Assembly (NCBI GenBank): GCA_020630955.1
Contig: JAHDIE010000026.1
Location: forward strand, 1 to 49,943
Length of the DNA: 49,943 bases
Direction: 5' to 3'
Source of the DNA: Saprospiraceae bacterium
Lineage (GTDB): Bacteria > Bacteroidota > Bacteroidia > Chitinophagales > Saprospiraceae
Of the stretch, positions 16,587 to 26,900 are shown piece after piece. The position numbers and the translations under genes were made by a program. The first letter of the stretch is position 1; the number at the start of each line of letters is the position of its first letter. The notes below the pieces were generated by a model. The model did no database searches and was not told where the DNA came from. It saw nothing but the letters and a program-made list of their open reading frames with translations.

Positions 16587-17639
16587 TTATCTGAAGCAAT
16601 CGAAGACCTCGTGGTTATATTTGCAAATACCTTTTTCTGTACCAAACCAAATATTCCTACTCGAATCTTCTATGATTCCAAAAATCTGTCCTTCTTCATT
16701 CAATATAATTTCTGATTGTGTTGTTCTATTTGGTAATTGTGTGGTTTGATGTTTGATCAATGACATATTATTTATATTTGAATCAGGGCTGCTTTGACTG
16801 ACCCAAATATTTCCTCCTCTATCTTCATAAATATAACCGACAAATTTTTCAGAGTGGTGGTAAAATGTATTTCCAGTATAGGAGTGTAGCCCACTTTGAC
16901 CTCCAATCCAGTTGGTTCCGTTCTTAGATTTTACAAGTGTTCTAGTATTGTAAAATCCTGTTCCATCTTTCTTATTTACTTCCGTAAATTTGATTCCATC
17001 AAAAGAAAACAATTTTCCTCTTGTTCCAATCCACAGGCTTCCATCACTGTTTTGAATTATAGAATTCATGTCATCGTCATTACCTCCATTTGGTGTGTAG
17101 TAGTTCGTAAATTTATTTTCATTGTAATTGCTTAAGCCTTTTAGGGTTCCAATCCAAATCGATCCATTTGCATCTTCTGTCAAACAACCTATAGTGTTGC
17201 TCGGTAATCCTTCCTTCATTGTAAATTGGGTAAAATCTTTGCCATCAAACCGAAATAATCCAGCTCCAACGGTTCCGATCCATATGTTTTTGTTCCTATC
17301 TTCTAGTAATGTAAAAGCCCGATAACGTGAAATATCATACTCATTGGTGAGATTAAGAAATTCTTTACCATTGTATTGAATTATACCTTCCCAAGTTGCT
17401 AGCCAAATGGTTCCTTCTGAAGCTTCGATGACATTTCTAGTAATGGTAGTGGGGCCTTTTTGACTTTTAATTTGATTGTGCCCATTAAAATAGGAATCTA
17501 TTTTTTCAATTTTTGAATGAGAGCTTGCTATGTTTTTTTCATTAACAACTATGTGACTGGTGTTATCGTTGTTTGTTTTGCATTGGGTAAAAAGTAGCCA
17601 GAAACAAGTAAGAAGTAAACTCAGTGAAATGTTCATCAT
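16587..17639 (-). CDS. Propeller-repeat lipoprotein (two-component regulator propeller type)
   Basis: A 350-aa protein. The N-terminus is a hydrophobic signal ending L-F-T-Q-C, with Cys20 as a possible lipid site, though Gln at -1 is atypical. About eight blade motifs of the form N-x-W-I-G-T-x-x-G-L follow (for example KNIWIGTVGAGLFRFDGKDF, GSIWIGTLKGLSNYN, RNIWFGTEKGICKYN), the Reg_prop blade of hybrid two-component sensors. No kinase or DNA-binding domain follows, so this is the sensory propeller alone, perhaps a ligand-binding surface protein. It lies 26 bp downstream of the acetyltransferase gene. Confidence 0.85.
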   Translation of the reverse strand: MMNISLSLLLTCFWLLFTQCKTNNDNTSHIVVNEKNIASSHSKIEKIDSYFNGHNQIKSQKGPTTITRNVIEASEGTIWLATWEGIIQYNGKEFLNLTNEYDISRYRAFTLLEDRNKNIWIGTVGAGLFRFDGKDFTQFTMKEGLPSNTIGCLTEDANGSIWIGTLKGLSNYNENKFTNYYTPNGGNDDDMNSIIQNSDGSLWIGTRGKLFSFDGIKFTEVNKKDGTGFYNTRTLVKSKNGTNWIGGQSGLHSYTGNTFYHHSEKFVGYIYEDRGGNIWVSQSSPDSNINNMSLIKHQTTQLPNRTTQSEIILNEEGQIFGIIEDSSRNIWFGTEKGICKYNHEVFDCFR

Positions 17640-17665
17640 TATAATAATTATGTCTTTATGGTAAG

Positions 17666-18106
17666 TTAAGATTTCTTTTGAAATTTAATCATTTTCTTAT
17701 CCATTGGATCCTCTAGTTCTTCCCATCCATTTTTATTGAAAAATTTTTGGGCTTTGATATTTTTTTTCTCTACAAAAGCTACCCAATGATCGGATAAAGT
17801 TATAGGATGCAATTGTAGTAATTTATTTAATGCAATGGTTCCTATTCCGGTCCTATGGTATTTTGGATTGACTGCAAAATTTTGAATAACGAAGAAAGGA
17901 TTTAGATCGGTAGGAAATGAAATACCTATAACTGCAACAAGTTCTGAATGATGGAAAATAGCATATTCTATCCCAGTAGTGTCATTTAAAATATATTCTA
18001 ACCATTCTTCATCAATGCCATATAAGCTTTGTTGTATGTTAATATCTTTAAACCAATTTTTATATTCATGAAAATCTGATTTTTTAAATAATTTGAACTC
18101 TAGCAT
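17666..18106 (-). CDS. GNAT-family N-acetyltransferase
   Basis: A 146-aa protein of the GNAT fold. The acetyl-CoA binding motif is in VNPKYHRTGIGTIALNKLL (R-x-x-G-x-G), followed by the V-A-F-V-E-K-K-N-I-K-A-Q-K-F-F-N-K-N-G-W-E motif B region, where the Asn/Tyr-like residues close the fold. Length is usual. The substrate is unknown. The propeller lipoprotein follows after 26 bp. Confidence 0.88.
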   Translation of the reverse strand: MLEFKLFKKSDFHEYKNWFKDINIQQSLYGIDEEWLEYILNDTTGIEYAIFHHSELVAVIGISFPTDLNPFFVIQNFAVNPKYHRTGIGTIALNKLLQLHPITLSDHWVAFVEKKNIKAQKFFNKNGWEELEDPMDKKMIKFQKKS

Positions 18107-18370
18107 GATGCTTCAATTGGCTCCGATTAATCTTTATGAAATTGATAATTATTTCTTTCAATGATTTTATTCAATATGTTCTTCATTGTTATAGAAGTGA
18201 TGTTTTGAAAAGCAAAATGATTTTTAACAATTTGTTCTTCCATTCTCAAGACAAAGAACAACTTTCTTTTTTATCAAGGGTCTAACATATTTTAGTCTCT
18301 TATAAATCTGGTGATGGTTTTCTTAGTTTTTGAAAAAGACTGTTGGTTGTTCCTAAAATATGTTCTCTAA
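18107..18370. other. Intergenic region without recognised gene
   Basis: AT-rich spacer between the acetyltransferase start and the terminator of the next gene. I see no open frame with a plausible start, no exact promoter box and no structured RNA signature in it. Confidence 0.5.
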
Positions 18371-18410
18371 AAAAGAAAAGCCAAAACTGAGTCATGGCTT
18401 TTCTTTTTTT
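18371..18410 (-). terminator. Intrinsic terminator of the propeller gene (18419)
   Basis: AAAAGAAAAGCCA (18371-18383) and TGGCTTTTCTTTT (18395-18407) form a perfect 13-bp stem with an 11-base loop. Poly-T lies on either side depending on strand. On the minus strand it starts right after the stop codon at 18419. Confidence 0.85.
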
Positions 18411-18418
18411 TGTTCTTT

Positions 18419-20773
18419 TTAATTTTTCACCAATCGCTGTACGGTGCTTAGCTTATTTTCGCTTTTAAGTTGTAAGAAATATATGCCTGGAGGAAGGGAT
18501 TGTGTGTCTATTTTAAATGATGAGCTTGATATTTGTCTTGAGTTCATAAGTTGGCCATTTACATCAGTTAAAATATATTGATTGTAATCTTTTGTTTTTA
18601 AGCTAATATTAAATTCATCTGATGATGGGTTAGGGTAGATGAGCATTTCTGCAGATTCCAATTCATCGATTTGTGTTGGTTGACCTTCTTCCACTTCAAA
18701 AACATCAATGGCTAGCTCAGTAAATATCCCTTCAATGTCATTAAATACGGATATCGAAACTTGAACATTTTCTAAATTCCAGAAATAGTCTTTAGGATGG
18801 AAAACCCTTTGCTGCCAAAGTGTGTCGGCTTGATCAAAACCCATAACGATCCTTTCTTCATCTCCTCTTATCAATTTTACTACTGTTTCGTAGGGCCCAA
18901 CATCTGTGTATCCATGATGTCTATACCATGCATCCATTTTAATGATAGGGTAGTCGTATTCATTTAGATTCATAGGGGGAGAAATAGCGGTGGTGGTTCC
19001 ATTAAACACATAATCAAGATGAGCTGGTTGCAATATTCCAGCACCTGTTAATAATGCTTGTTCTCCAATATCTTCTTGATTGTCAGCGCCAACATTTAAT
19101 AATTGGTTATTGAGAATCAATTCTTGGGGTACTCCTATTTCAAAATTTCCTCTTTCTGCATCATCAATTAAAATCCAATTGTGATCGAAGAAAAATTCAT
19201 CTCTATACCCTGGAGTCAACCTAATTTCAATTGTAGGATCAGTGGCAGTATCAAATTGAAGGGTGCCTATATGATAACCCCATTTTGATGCATAAAAGGT
19301 ATAATTGCCTTCAACAAATTCGAAGATGCCATTCCCATTTTCGTCGGCTTTTTGATCAAAAATGGTTCCTTCCGAATTGATCAATTTAATCATTGCATCA
19401 GGAATTGGGCTGCCATCCAAGTCATTTACGACAGTGGCATTATAAATACTTGCTCCTTCTTTCAACATTGCAAAATCTTGGATAGTAACTTCACCATGGT
19501 TCAGTTGAACGCTTACTATAGTCGTATCATATTCTGGGTGAGTTGCAATGGCATTATACATGCCAGCAGTAGCAAGCCCGGTTTTATAAGCTCCAGATGC
19601 ATCAGAGTTTGCTCTTGTCATTTGGTCCGCTTCGATACTTATGGTTGCTCCATTAATCGCTAAGCCTGTTGCTGCAGAATAAACATTTCCTTCGAGATAG
19701 CAAGCTCTTTGATAGCTCGGGGAGAAAACATATAATCCAGTTGCTCTGTCTGATGCTAAGATTAGACCAGAGGGTAGATAAGGGTAGGCCCCCCAACAAC
19801 CATTATACCCTCCGTGGTCCCCTTCGAATGTATCAAATGCAGCAACTTTCACTAAATTGTCTGGTTTGTTTGCATCAAGCACCACAACACCATCTGTGTA
19901 CCATGAAGTTATCAGGTATCCATCAAGATAATGTGTGTTGTGAGGGATGGTACCATTGAATTCTGACTCCGGAGGTCTATAGGTATCTACCAGTTGTATG
20001 TTATTTAGATCGGAAATGTCGTATGCTTCAACATAAGCATCGGGTCTTTCATCTGTAGTAAAAATAAAATTTCCATCCTCAGAAGTCCATGCGTTATGGG
20101 TGAATAAGGTTCCTGTTTCTTGTGTGGCTAGTCTGACGGGAGAACTCCTGTCACTAATATCATAGACAGAAAACCAACCTTCAAAAATATCTGATGTATA
20201 CATTTTATTACCAAGTGTGTATACATCATGGGAGTAAGCTTGATCAGCATAGCCTACCATGGTTGGATTTAATGGATCTGTAAAGAGATCTAATATAATG
20301 ACACCTCCTTGAGAAATATTGCACCCAGCCAAATAGCCATAACCTTCATCGTCAATATAAATATTGTGACAAGTTTTTAATGAATCAATCGTATTGCCGA
20401 TCCATAAAGGTTCGTTCCAAATCTTTGCTTCAATGTTTTCAACATCTGTCATGTCAATAATGGTTAAGCCATCTGAAATGCCATCTGTTGTTACATAAAC
20501 ATAATCATTAAAATTTTTAATGTCTCTCCAAGTTGTAACTGGGCCAGGGAAGACACCAACTTCGATTGGAAAAGCTGGGTTTTCTAACGAATAAATTTTA
20601 GTATTTGATCTTGTTCCAAGGATTGCATATTCAATACCATTACTGTGTTCAAATCCCCAAACATCATTTGATCCTTCAAAGGCATCTACTCTAGAAATCA
20701 ATTCTAGATTGATATCTATTTGGGCCATCGATTGGAATCCAAGTAGCATTAATAATATTGTTAATATTCTCAT
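18419..20773 (-). CDS. Choice-of-anchor B propeller protein, T9SS-secreted (paralog 1)
   Basis: A 784-aa secreted protein. Signal peptide 1-17 (ends S-M-A-Q). Residues 25-350 form an LVIVD-type beta-propeller with blade motifs such as Y-V-Y-V-T-T-D-G and L-T-I-I-D-M. Histidines H136, H182, H226, H278, H281 and H320 sit one or two per blade. Residues 358-520 contain two carboxypeptidase-regulatory-like beta sandwiches (Y-L-E-G-N-V-Y-S-A-A-T-G-x-A-I-N-G-A, then G-S-P-I-P-D-A). Residues 535-690 resemble a jelly-roll domain, and about 703-784 is the T9SS sorting domain (I-Y-P-N-P, then S-L-P-P-G-I-Y-F-L-Q-L). It is a tandem paralog of the next gene with the same domain order. Surface binding or scaffold function is inferred. 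Confidence 0.9.
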   Translation of the reverse strand: MRILTILLMLLGFQSMAQIDINLELISRVDAFEGSNDVWGFEHSNGIEYAILGTRSNTKIYSLENPAFPIEVGVFPGPVTTWRDIKNFNDYVYVTTDGISDGLTIIDMTDVENIEAKIWNEPLWIGNTIDSLKTCHNIYIDDEGYGYLAGCNISQGGVIILDLFTDPLNPTMVGYADQAYSHDVYTLGNKMYTSDIFEGWFSVYDISDRSSPVRLATQETGTLFTHNAWTSEDGNFIFTTDERPDAYVEAYDISDLNNIQLVDTYRPPESEFNGTIPHNTHYLDGYLITSWYTDGVVVLDANKPDNLVKVAAFDTFEGDHGGYNGCWGAYPYLPSGLILASDRATGLYVFSPSYQRACYLEGNVYSAATGLAINGATISIEADQMTRANSDASGAYKTGLATAGMYNAIATHPEYDTTIVSVQLNHGEVTIQDFAMLKEGASIYNATVVNDLDGSPIPDAMIKLINSEGTIFDQKADENGNGIFEFVEGNYTFYASKWGYHIGTLQFDTATDPTIEIRLTPGYRDEFFFDHNWILIDDAERGNFEIGVPQELILNNQLLNVGADNQEDIGEQALLTGAGILQPAHLDYVFNGTTTAISPPMNLNEYDYPIIKMDAWYRHHGYTDVGPYETVVKLIRGDEERIVMGFDQADTLWQQRVFHPKDYFWNLENVQVSISVFNDIEGIFTELAIDVFEVEEGQPTQIDELESAEMLIYPNPSSDEFNISLKTKDYNQYILTDVNGQLMNSRQISSSSFKIDTQSLPPGIYFLQLKSENKLSTVQRLVKN

Positions 20774-20864
20774 TGTTTGTGTTTAATGTAATTTCTTAAT
20801 TGTCAGGATAAAATTAATGGTAATTTTCTGTAATATGTAATACAAAATTGGCTTTTGTAAGACA

Positions 20865-20900
20865 AAAAAAGGGAGTTTGATTGCTCAAACTCCCTTTTTT
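20865..20900 (-). terminator. Intrinsic terminator of the second propeller gene
   Basis: GGGAGTTTGA (20871-20880) and TCAAACTCCC (20885-20894) form a perfect 10-bp stem with a TTGC loop and runs of A and T on both sides. It lies between the two paralogs and follows the stop codon of the gene at 20917 on the minus strand. Confidence 0.9.
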
Positions 20901-20916
20901 AACCTTTGAAAGTGAT

Positions 20917-23283
20917 TTAGAATTTTAATAATTTAATTCCTTCTCCTCTAATTTGCTTTCCACTCAGTTGTAAAAAGTATATTCCACTGTGCAAAGAGCT
21001 GGTTGGTATCTCAAGCAAATTTCCTGTTAGCTTACCGCGGACAACAATTTTCCCTAAAGCATCTGTAATGATATACTGATCCAGATTTGACTCATCAATT
21101 CTAACAGTGATAAAATCTGAAAATGGATTTGGTGTTACAATTACATTTAATTCATCAATATTTTGGTTAGATAAAACATCTTCTTCAACAAAAAATTCAT
21201 CAATGCCGGCTTCAACCAAATGACCCGAATTTGGTAAATCTCCTACCTTAAATGAAATGGTAATATTGCTTAGATCAGTAAAACTTTCCAAAGGATATAC
21301 AAAACTTTTGTTCCATGCAGGGATACTTGTGTCATAAACAGCAGCTTCAACCTCATTGACTCCATCACCTAGGATTACTGTAATTGCATCATTTGGTGGA
21401 CCTCCTTGACCTCCTGCATTGGTAAACCAATAACTAAAATTAATTTTTGGATTTATTAGATTGCTCAAGTCCATTGGTTTTGATGTAAGAATGGTAATTC
21501 CATCATCAACATCATCTTCACCAGCTCCCCCTCCAGCATTACCTGTAATATAAGCTTGATCACCAAAAGTATCGGTTGGGCTATCCATGCCTGGCGCAAA
21601 AGGTAATCCTTGTGTAAAAGTTCCAATAGGAACTCCTCTTTCCCATATTCCTGTTGAAGCATCACCGGTAACAGACCACCCTTGATCGACAATAAAATCA
21701 TCTTTGTATCCATCTACTAAACTAAACTCAATCTGTGTATCAACCAAAGGATCAAAAGATGGAATAGTGGTCTCATTATATCCCCAAGCACCAGCATAAA
21801 AGGTGTATTCTTCTTCAAACAGATTCAAAGTAAAAATTCCATCAGCATTTGAATTAGCCCTTATTTCTCTTTCTTCCGAAATTGCAACAACCTCGGCTCC
21901 TTCAATTGGTGACCCATCTGCATCTCTTACCACATTTCCAATAAATTGAATTTGATTGAATTTCTCTAATTCAACAACAATTTCAGTAACTATTCCATTT
22001 TCTAAAATCACTTCAACCTCATGAGGTTTATAATCAGGGTGACTTACTGTTAAAGTGTATGTTCCAGCTGTTGCCAATCCAGTTTTAAAATTCCCTCCAG
22101 CATTTGTATTGGCTCTTGCCAGTTGAGAAGCATCAATTTCAACTGCTGCCATTACAACAGCATTCCCTGTTTCTTTATCAATGACCTTCCCTTCAAGATA
22201 ACATGCTCTTTGAATGGTTGAAGAAAAAACATAAAGTCCTGAATTTATATCTGAAGCAATGATTGTTCCTGATGGTAAGTATGGATATACTCCCCAACAA
22301 CCACTAAAACCACCGTGTGGACCTTGGTAGGTGTCATATGCTCCAACTTTAATAAGATTGTCAGGCTTATTAGCATCTACTATTACCACACCGTCAGTAT
22401 ACCACGAGGTCACTAAATATCCTTCGTCAAAATGAGTGTTGTGAGGAATGACTCCACTGCCTGCTGTCTCAGAAGGTTGAAAAGCATCTAGTAATTGTAC
22501 ATCTTCCGGATCAGAAATATCATAGGCATCTACAAATGCATTAGGTCTTTCATCGGTAGTGAACAAATATTTTCCATCGTTTGAAGGCCATGCATTATGG
22601 GTGAAGTTAGATGTTGTGTTTTGTAGAATGGTCCTCGTCGGATTAGATTTATCACTAATATCATAAACAGAAAAATGTCCGTCGCTAATTTCAGAAGAAT
22701 ACATGGTGTTCCCTAAAGTAACCACATCGTGGCTGTAGAATTCATTGGTTGAGCCAACATATATAGGGTTTAATGGATCAGTGTGAATGTCTAAGATCAA
22801 TACACCACCAACACCTATATTACATCCTGCAAGATAGCACCAACCCTCATCTGCATCCACATATAAATTATGACATCTTTGTAGAATGTCTGATCCACTC
22901 CCAGCATCAAGCTCTGGTGTCCAAAATTTATGTTCTATTGTGTCAGGTGCATTCGTCATGTCCACGATCAAAAGACCATCTGACCCTTGATCCGTAGTAA
23001 CATAAAGATAATTATCATAGTGTTTAATATCTCTCCAAATGGATGATGCGCCTGAGATAACCGCTCGTTCGATGGGATTGCTTGGATCTTCTAATGAGAA
23101 GATTCTAGTAGCTGTTTGAGACCCCATAACAGCATATTCAATTCCATTAGCATCAACATATCCCCAAATGTCATTGCCAGCTTCTCCAACCGGAACATTG
23201 GATAATAATTCAAGATTTAAATTGGGTTGGGCAAATGCAAAACTGCCGAATAGCAAAAAGGCAAAGAGTAGGCGTATTTTCAT
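20917..23283 (-). CDS. Choice-of-anchor B propeller protein, T9SS-secreted (paralog 2)
   Basis: A 788-aa secreted protein with signal peptide 1-19 (F-A-F-A-Q). It has the same order as the preceding paralog: LVIVD-type propeller (25-350) with H138, H185, H229, H281, H284 and H323 in matching blade positions, two carboxypeptidase-regulatory-like domains (about 360-530), a jelly-roll-like domain (about 540-695) and a T9SS sorting domain (about 710-788). The jelly-roll part has extra Gly-rich insertions compared with paralog 1. An exact TATTTTTG promoter box lies at 23314-23321, giving a leader of about 25 nt. Each paralog has its own terminator and so its own transcript. Confidence 0.9.
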   Translation of the reverse strand: MKIRLLFAFLLFGSFAFAQPNLNLELLSNVPVGEAGNDIWGYVDANGIEYAVMGSQTATRIFSLEDPSNPIERAVISGASSIWRDIKHYDNYLYVTTDQGSDGLLIVDMTNAPDTIEHKFWTPELDAGSGSDILQRCHNLYVDADEGWCYLAGCNIGVGGVLILDIHTDPLNPIYVGSTNEFYSHDVVTLGNTMYSSEISDGHFSVYDISDKSNPTRTILQNTTSNFTHNAWPSNDGKYLFTTDERPNAFVDAYDISDPEDVQLLDAFQPSETAGSGVIPHNTHFDEGYLVTSWYTDGVVIVDANKPDNLIKVGAYDTYQGPHGGFSGCWGVYPYLPSGTIIASDINSGLYVFSSTIQRACYLEGKVIDKETGNAVVMAAVEIDASQLARANTNAGGNFKTGLATAGTYTLTVSHPDYKPHEVEVILENGIVTEIVVELEKFNQIQFIGNVVRDADGSPIEGAEVVAISEEREIRANSNADGIFTLNLFEEEYTFYAGAWGYNETTIPSFDPLVDTQIEFSLVDGYKDDFIVDQGWSVTGDASTGIWERGVPIGTFTQGLPFAPGMDSPTDTFGDQAYITGNAGGGAGEDDVDDGITILTSKPMDLSNLINPKINFSYWFTNAGGQGGPPNDAITVILGDGVNEVEAAVYDTSIPAWNKSFVYPLESFTDLSNITISFKVGDLPNSGHLVEAGIDEFFVEEDVLSNQNIDELNVIVTPNPFSDFITVRIDESNLDQYIITDALGKIVVRGKLTGNLLEIPTSSLHSGIYFLQLSGKQIRGEGIKLLKF

Positions 23284-23313
23284 AATTATTTAGTTGCTTA
23301 TTGAATAGGACAA

Positions 23314-23321
23314 CAAAAATA
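23314..23321 (-). promoter_or_regulatory. TAnnTTTG -7 box before paralog 2
   Basis: The minus strand reads TATTTTTG, 30 bp before the ATG at 23283. It is an exact match to the Bacteroidota -7 element; a matching -33 TTTG is not at the usual distance. Confidence 0.5.
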
Positions 23322-23542
23322 AAATTAAAGCCCATGAGAGCTAATTTTATATATAATTATGTTGAACAAAATTGAGCAATTGTCTTGATGAACTTATTAT
23401 TAGCTAATAAATGCCTTTAAAAACAGTGTTTAAGCTTTTAGGGCCTTTTGAATATTCATTTATCATGAATCAAGTCATTCATGTTCTTCCAAATTGATTT
23501 GGATTTAAAAAAATCTTAGTTTATCAACTGGGCAGGTTCATT

Positions 23543-23977
23543 TCAGTTGTTTCCTTCTTTTTTCGTTGTTAGAGTTGTCAAACGTGAACTACAAACTAAA
23601 TTTTCATTTTGATCTTTAATGTCAATTTGCCAAACCTGAAGTCTTTTGCCAATTTTAATAGCAGTGACTCTTCCAGTTACGATCCCGTTTTGTACAGACT
23701 TTAGATGATTAGCGTTTATTTCTACTCCTACGACTACAGATTGCATTGGGTCTTTCGCCGAAAGGTAGGCAGCCACACTTCCTAGACTTTCCGCCAAAGC
23801 AACTGAGGCACCACCATGAAGTAATCCCATCGGTTGCTTTGTTCTTTCATCTACAGGCATTGTTGCTTCCAAGTATTCGTCTCCTACTTCCGTAAATTTG
23901 ATTCCTAAGGTGGACAGCAAGGTATTTGGAACCAATTGATTTAATACTTCGAGACTAGGTTTGGTGTGCCATATCAT
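23543..23977 (-). CDS. PaaI/MenI-like hotdog thioesterase
   Basis: A 144-aa hotdog-fold thioesterase. The active site is in LLHGGASVALAESLGS: His54-Gly-Gly and Glu63 match the YdiI/MenI and EntH group, which cleaves 1,4-dihydroxy-2-naphthoyl-CoA or aryl-CoA. The ordering A-T-M-P-V-D-E-R-T-K-Q-P-M-G also matches. Role in menaquinone synthesis is likely but not proven, as no other men gene is nearby. Its ATG overlaps the TGA stop of the upstream 1248-aa gene (ATGA at 23974-23977), so translation is probably coupled. Confidence 0.9.
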   Translation of the reverse strand: MIWHTKPSLEVLNQLVPNTLLSTLGIKFTEVGDEYLEATMPVDERTKQPMGLLHGGASVALAESLGSVAAYLSAKDPMQSVVVGVEINANHLKSVQNGIVTGRVTAIKIGKRLQVWQIDIKDQNENLVCSSRLTTLTTKKEGNN

Positions 23978-26900
23978 TTAATAACTGGGATTTTTAAACT
24001 GTGATATTTTCCATTAACTTCTAAAATTAGAACATAAATTCCATTGAGACTTAAATATATTTCTTGCTCAAAGTATGATTGTGAGTGTGCTATTGATTGG
24101 TCCAATAAACATTTACCGTCAAGGTTAAAGAGCATTAACTCAGATATTATAAATTGGTCAGGGTTGTTAATTCTGATCATACTATTATGATAGAAAGCTG
24201 TTATGTTTAGATCGGATGCTAGATCATAAATACCAGTGGTCCCACAATCGACTGTTCCAAATTCGATAAATGCATTACAATCATTATTTTCCAAGTCAGA
24301 AATAACAAACTCATATTCTGTCTCCCCATCGGCTAACAAAGGTCCCAAGGTATAATTTTCTTGACCATAACCAAAGGCTCCATACTCTTGACCATTTCCA
24401 GTGATGCTGAAAAATGGAGATAAATTATTTTGATAGTCAAAGCTGATGCTTAAGAAAAAGACTCCTTCCGTGCTATCACAGTTTATGATTTCTGCTTCTA
24501 TATTATCTATTTGACATAAATCATTTTCTTCACAACAGATTGGCTCATCAAATTCAAAAACGCCAGCACATTCTGAATTTTGTAGATCTATAATTTCGAT
24601 TTCATATATGGTTTCACAATCTCCTGTAAGAGGTCCAAAAGTGTAATAGTTTTCTCCATATTGATATTCACCAAATGACATTTCATTTGCAATGATTTGA
24701 AATCCTTCATCACTACCATTGAATACATCAAAGGCAATATCGATGTGGAAATTTCCATCTTCATCACATTCATGTGCTTCTGCAAATGTTTCAAAGATTG
24801 CACAAGTCTCTCCGTCATCACAGCATATTGGTTCCTCAAATTCAAAAATCCCAATACAGCTTTGATCTTCTAAATCAATAATTGCAATTTCATAGGTAGT
24901 TTGACAATCTCCTTCAAGAGGGCCAAAGGTGTAATAATTATCACCGTACTGAAATGTTCCATATGATTGACCATTAGCAATAATCTCAAAATTAGCAGCA
25001 CTAGGATTTAGAACTTCAAATTCTATATCGACAAGAAAGTTTCCATTTTCATCACACCCATGTGCTTCTGCAAATGTTTCAAATATGACACAGGATTCTC
25101 CATCATCACAACAAATAGGTTCTTCAAAAACATATTCGCCAAAACAACTTGAATCAATGAGATCAATAACGATGAATTCATAGATCGTTTCACAGTCTCC
25201 ATCGAGAGGGCCAATGGTATAGAAATCTTCTCCATAATGAAACTCTCCATAACCAATGCCATTGCCTCTGATTTCAAAACCTTCTTGGCTTCCGTTTTGA
25301 ACATTAAATGCAATATCTACCAAAAAGTTACCATCCTCACTACATTCATATGCTTCCGCAAATACCTCAAAGATTGCGCACTCACCTGAATTCCCATTGC
25401 AATCCAGAGCTTCAAATTCAGCCATGCCACAACAGTCAGAATTATCATTGATGCAAATGCTTAAAAAATCAAATTCATTACCAGAAGCCGGGTAGTTTAG
25501 TACAACTGGTAAATCTTGTAATGCATAAAATCCGATGATTTCGTTCTCCACGATGACATCAAAAAAGTCATTCGTTGCACCTGAATGATGGAAGTCGATG
25601 CTTACAGAATAAAAATTGTCTTCAATACATTCAATTGGTGTTACTTGTAAATCATTGATTGAACATTCTTCTTGATCACAGCAAATTGGTCCTAAGAATA
25701 AATAATTTGAAGAACATTCTTGGTTTTCATTATCCACAACTATAAATTCATAAACCGATTGGCAATCTCCTTCGAAAGGTCCTACAGTATAATAGGTTTG
25801 TCCATACTCGAAACTGCCATAATTATTTCCGTCTCCAAAAACCGTAAAACCATTTGATGTGGGGTTTGAAACAATAAATTCTAAAGCAACATCGAAAAAT
25901 CCATCATCATTACATTCATCCATTTCTATAAAAAACTCTGAAATATGACAACTGTCTTCGCAACTCGGTCCTTCAAAAGAATTTGAAATGCAGCAATGAG
26001 GATTGTCGTTTTCACAGATGGTTATTACATAGGTGTCTGATTCTGATACTGGGACTTCTACGTAAACTGCCCCTTCAGTAAATTCATAGTACCCAATAAA
26101 TTGGTCATTAGAAAACAAGTCATAAAAGTCGTTGGTGGTATTCTGATAATCAAAACTATAGTAGAAACCCATGTGATTTCCTTCACAAGAAATCCCATCA
26201 AAATTTAAATTACTAAGCTCACAATTTTCAAAACTCTCACAGCATATTGCTTCATCGAAAAACGCTACGGTGCTACAATCTGGATCAGTAAGATCAATGG
26301 CAATAAATTCATATAGTGTCTCACAATCACCTGCTAAAGGTCCAAGTGTATAAAACCCATCATCATTATATTGAAAGGTGTCATATATGACCCCATTACC
26401 TCTAACCAAAAATCCTTCTTCGCTCCCATTGGATGCTTCAAAATGAAAACTAAGATTAAAGAGTCCATCTTCATTACATTCTTCTGCCTCTATAAGCATC
26501 TCTGAAAACTCACAGGAGTCATCACAATCTAATCCCATAAATTCTAATGTCTCGCAGCAGCTATTGTTTCCATTATCACAGATTGTAATGATATCATAAT
26601 CAACCTCTCTTGCTGGGAAGTTATCGATAACAACGGGAAGATCTGCATACTGATAAGCACCTAAATAGATTCCTTGAGAATATACATCAAAAAAGATACT
26701 GGTCGCAGACTGAACTTGAAAATCTAAACCTAGAGAATAAGTGTTGTCTCCATCACAAGTAATAGGGCTGAAAATAAAATTTGAGAATTCACATGGAGGG
26801 GTGTCATTACAAGTGATGATTAACTCATCATAAAAACCACAGTTAGGTTTGGCCACATGACTAACCCCAAAGCCTTGTATTATTGTATCAGGAACTGAAC

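Noticed and set aside
23464-23502. Two small inverted repeats (CATGAAT/ATTCATG and CCAAATTGATTTGG) after the thioesterase gene
   Set aside because: Short, AT-rich and without a T-run; cannot be told from chance.
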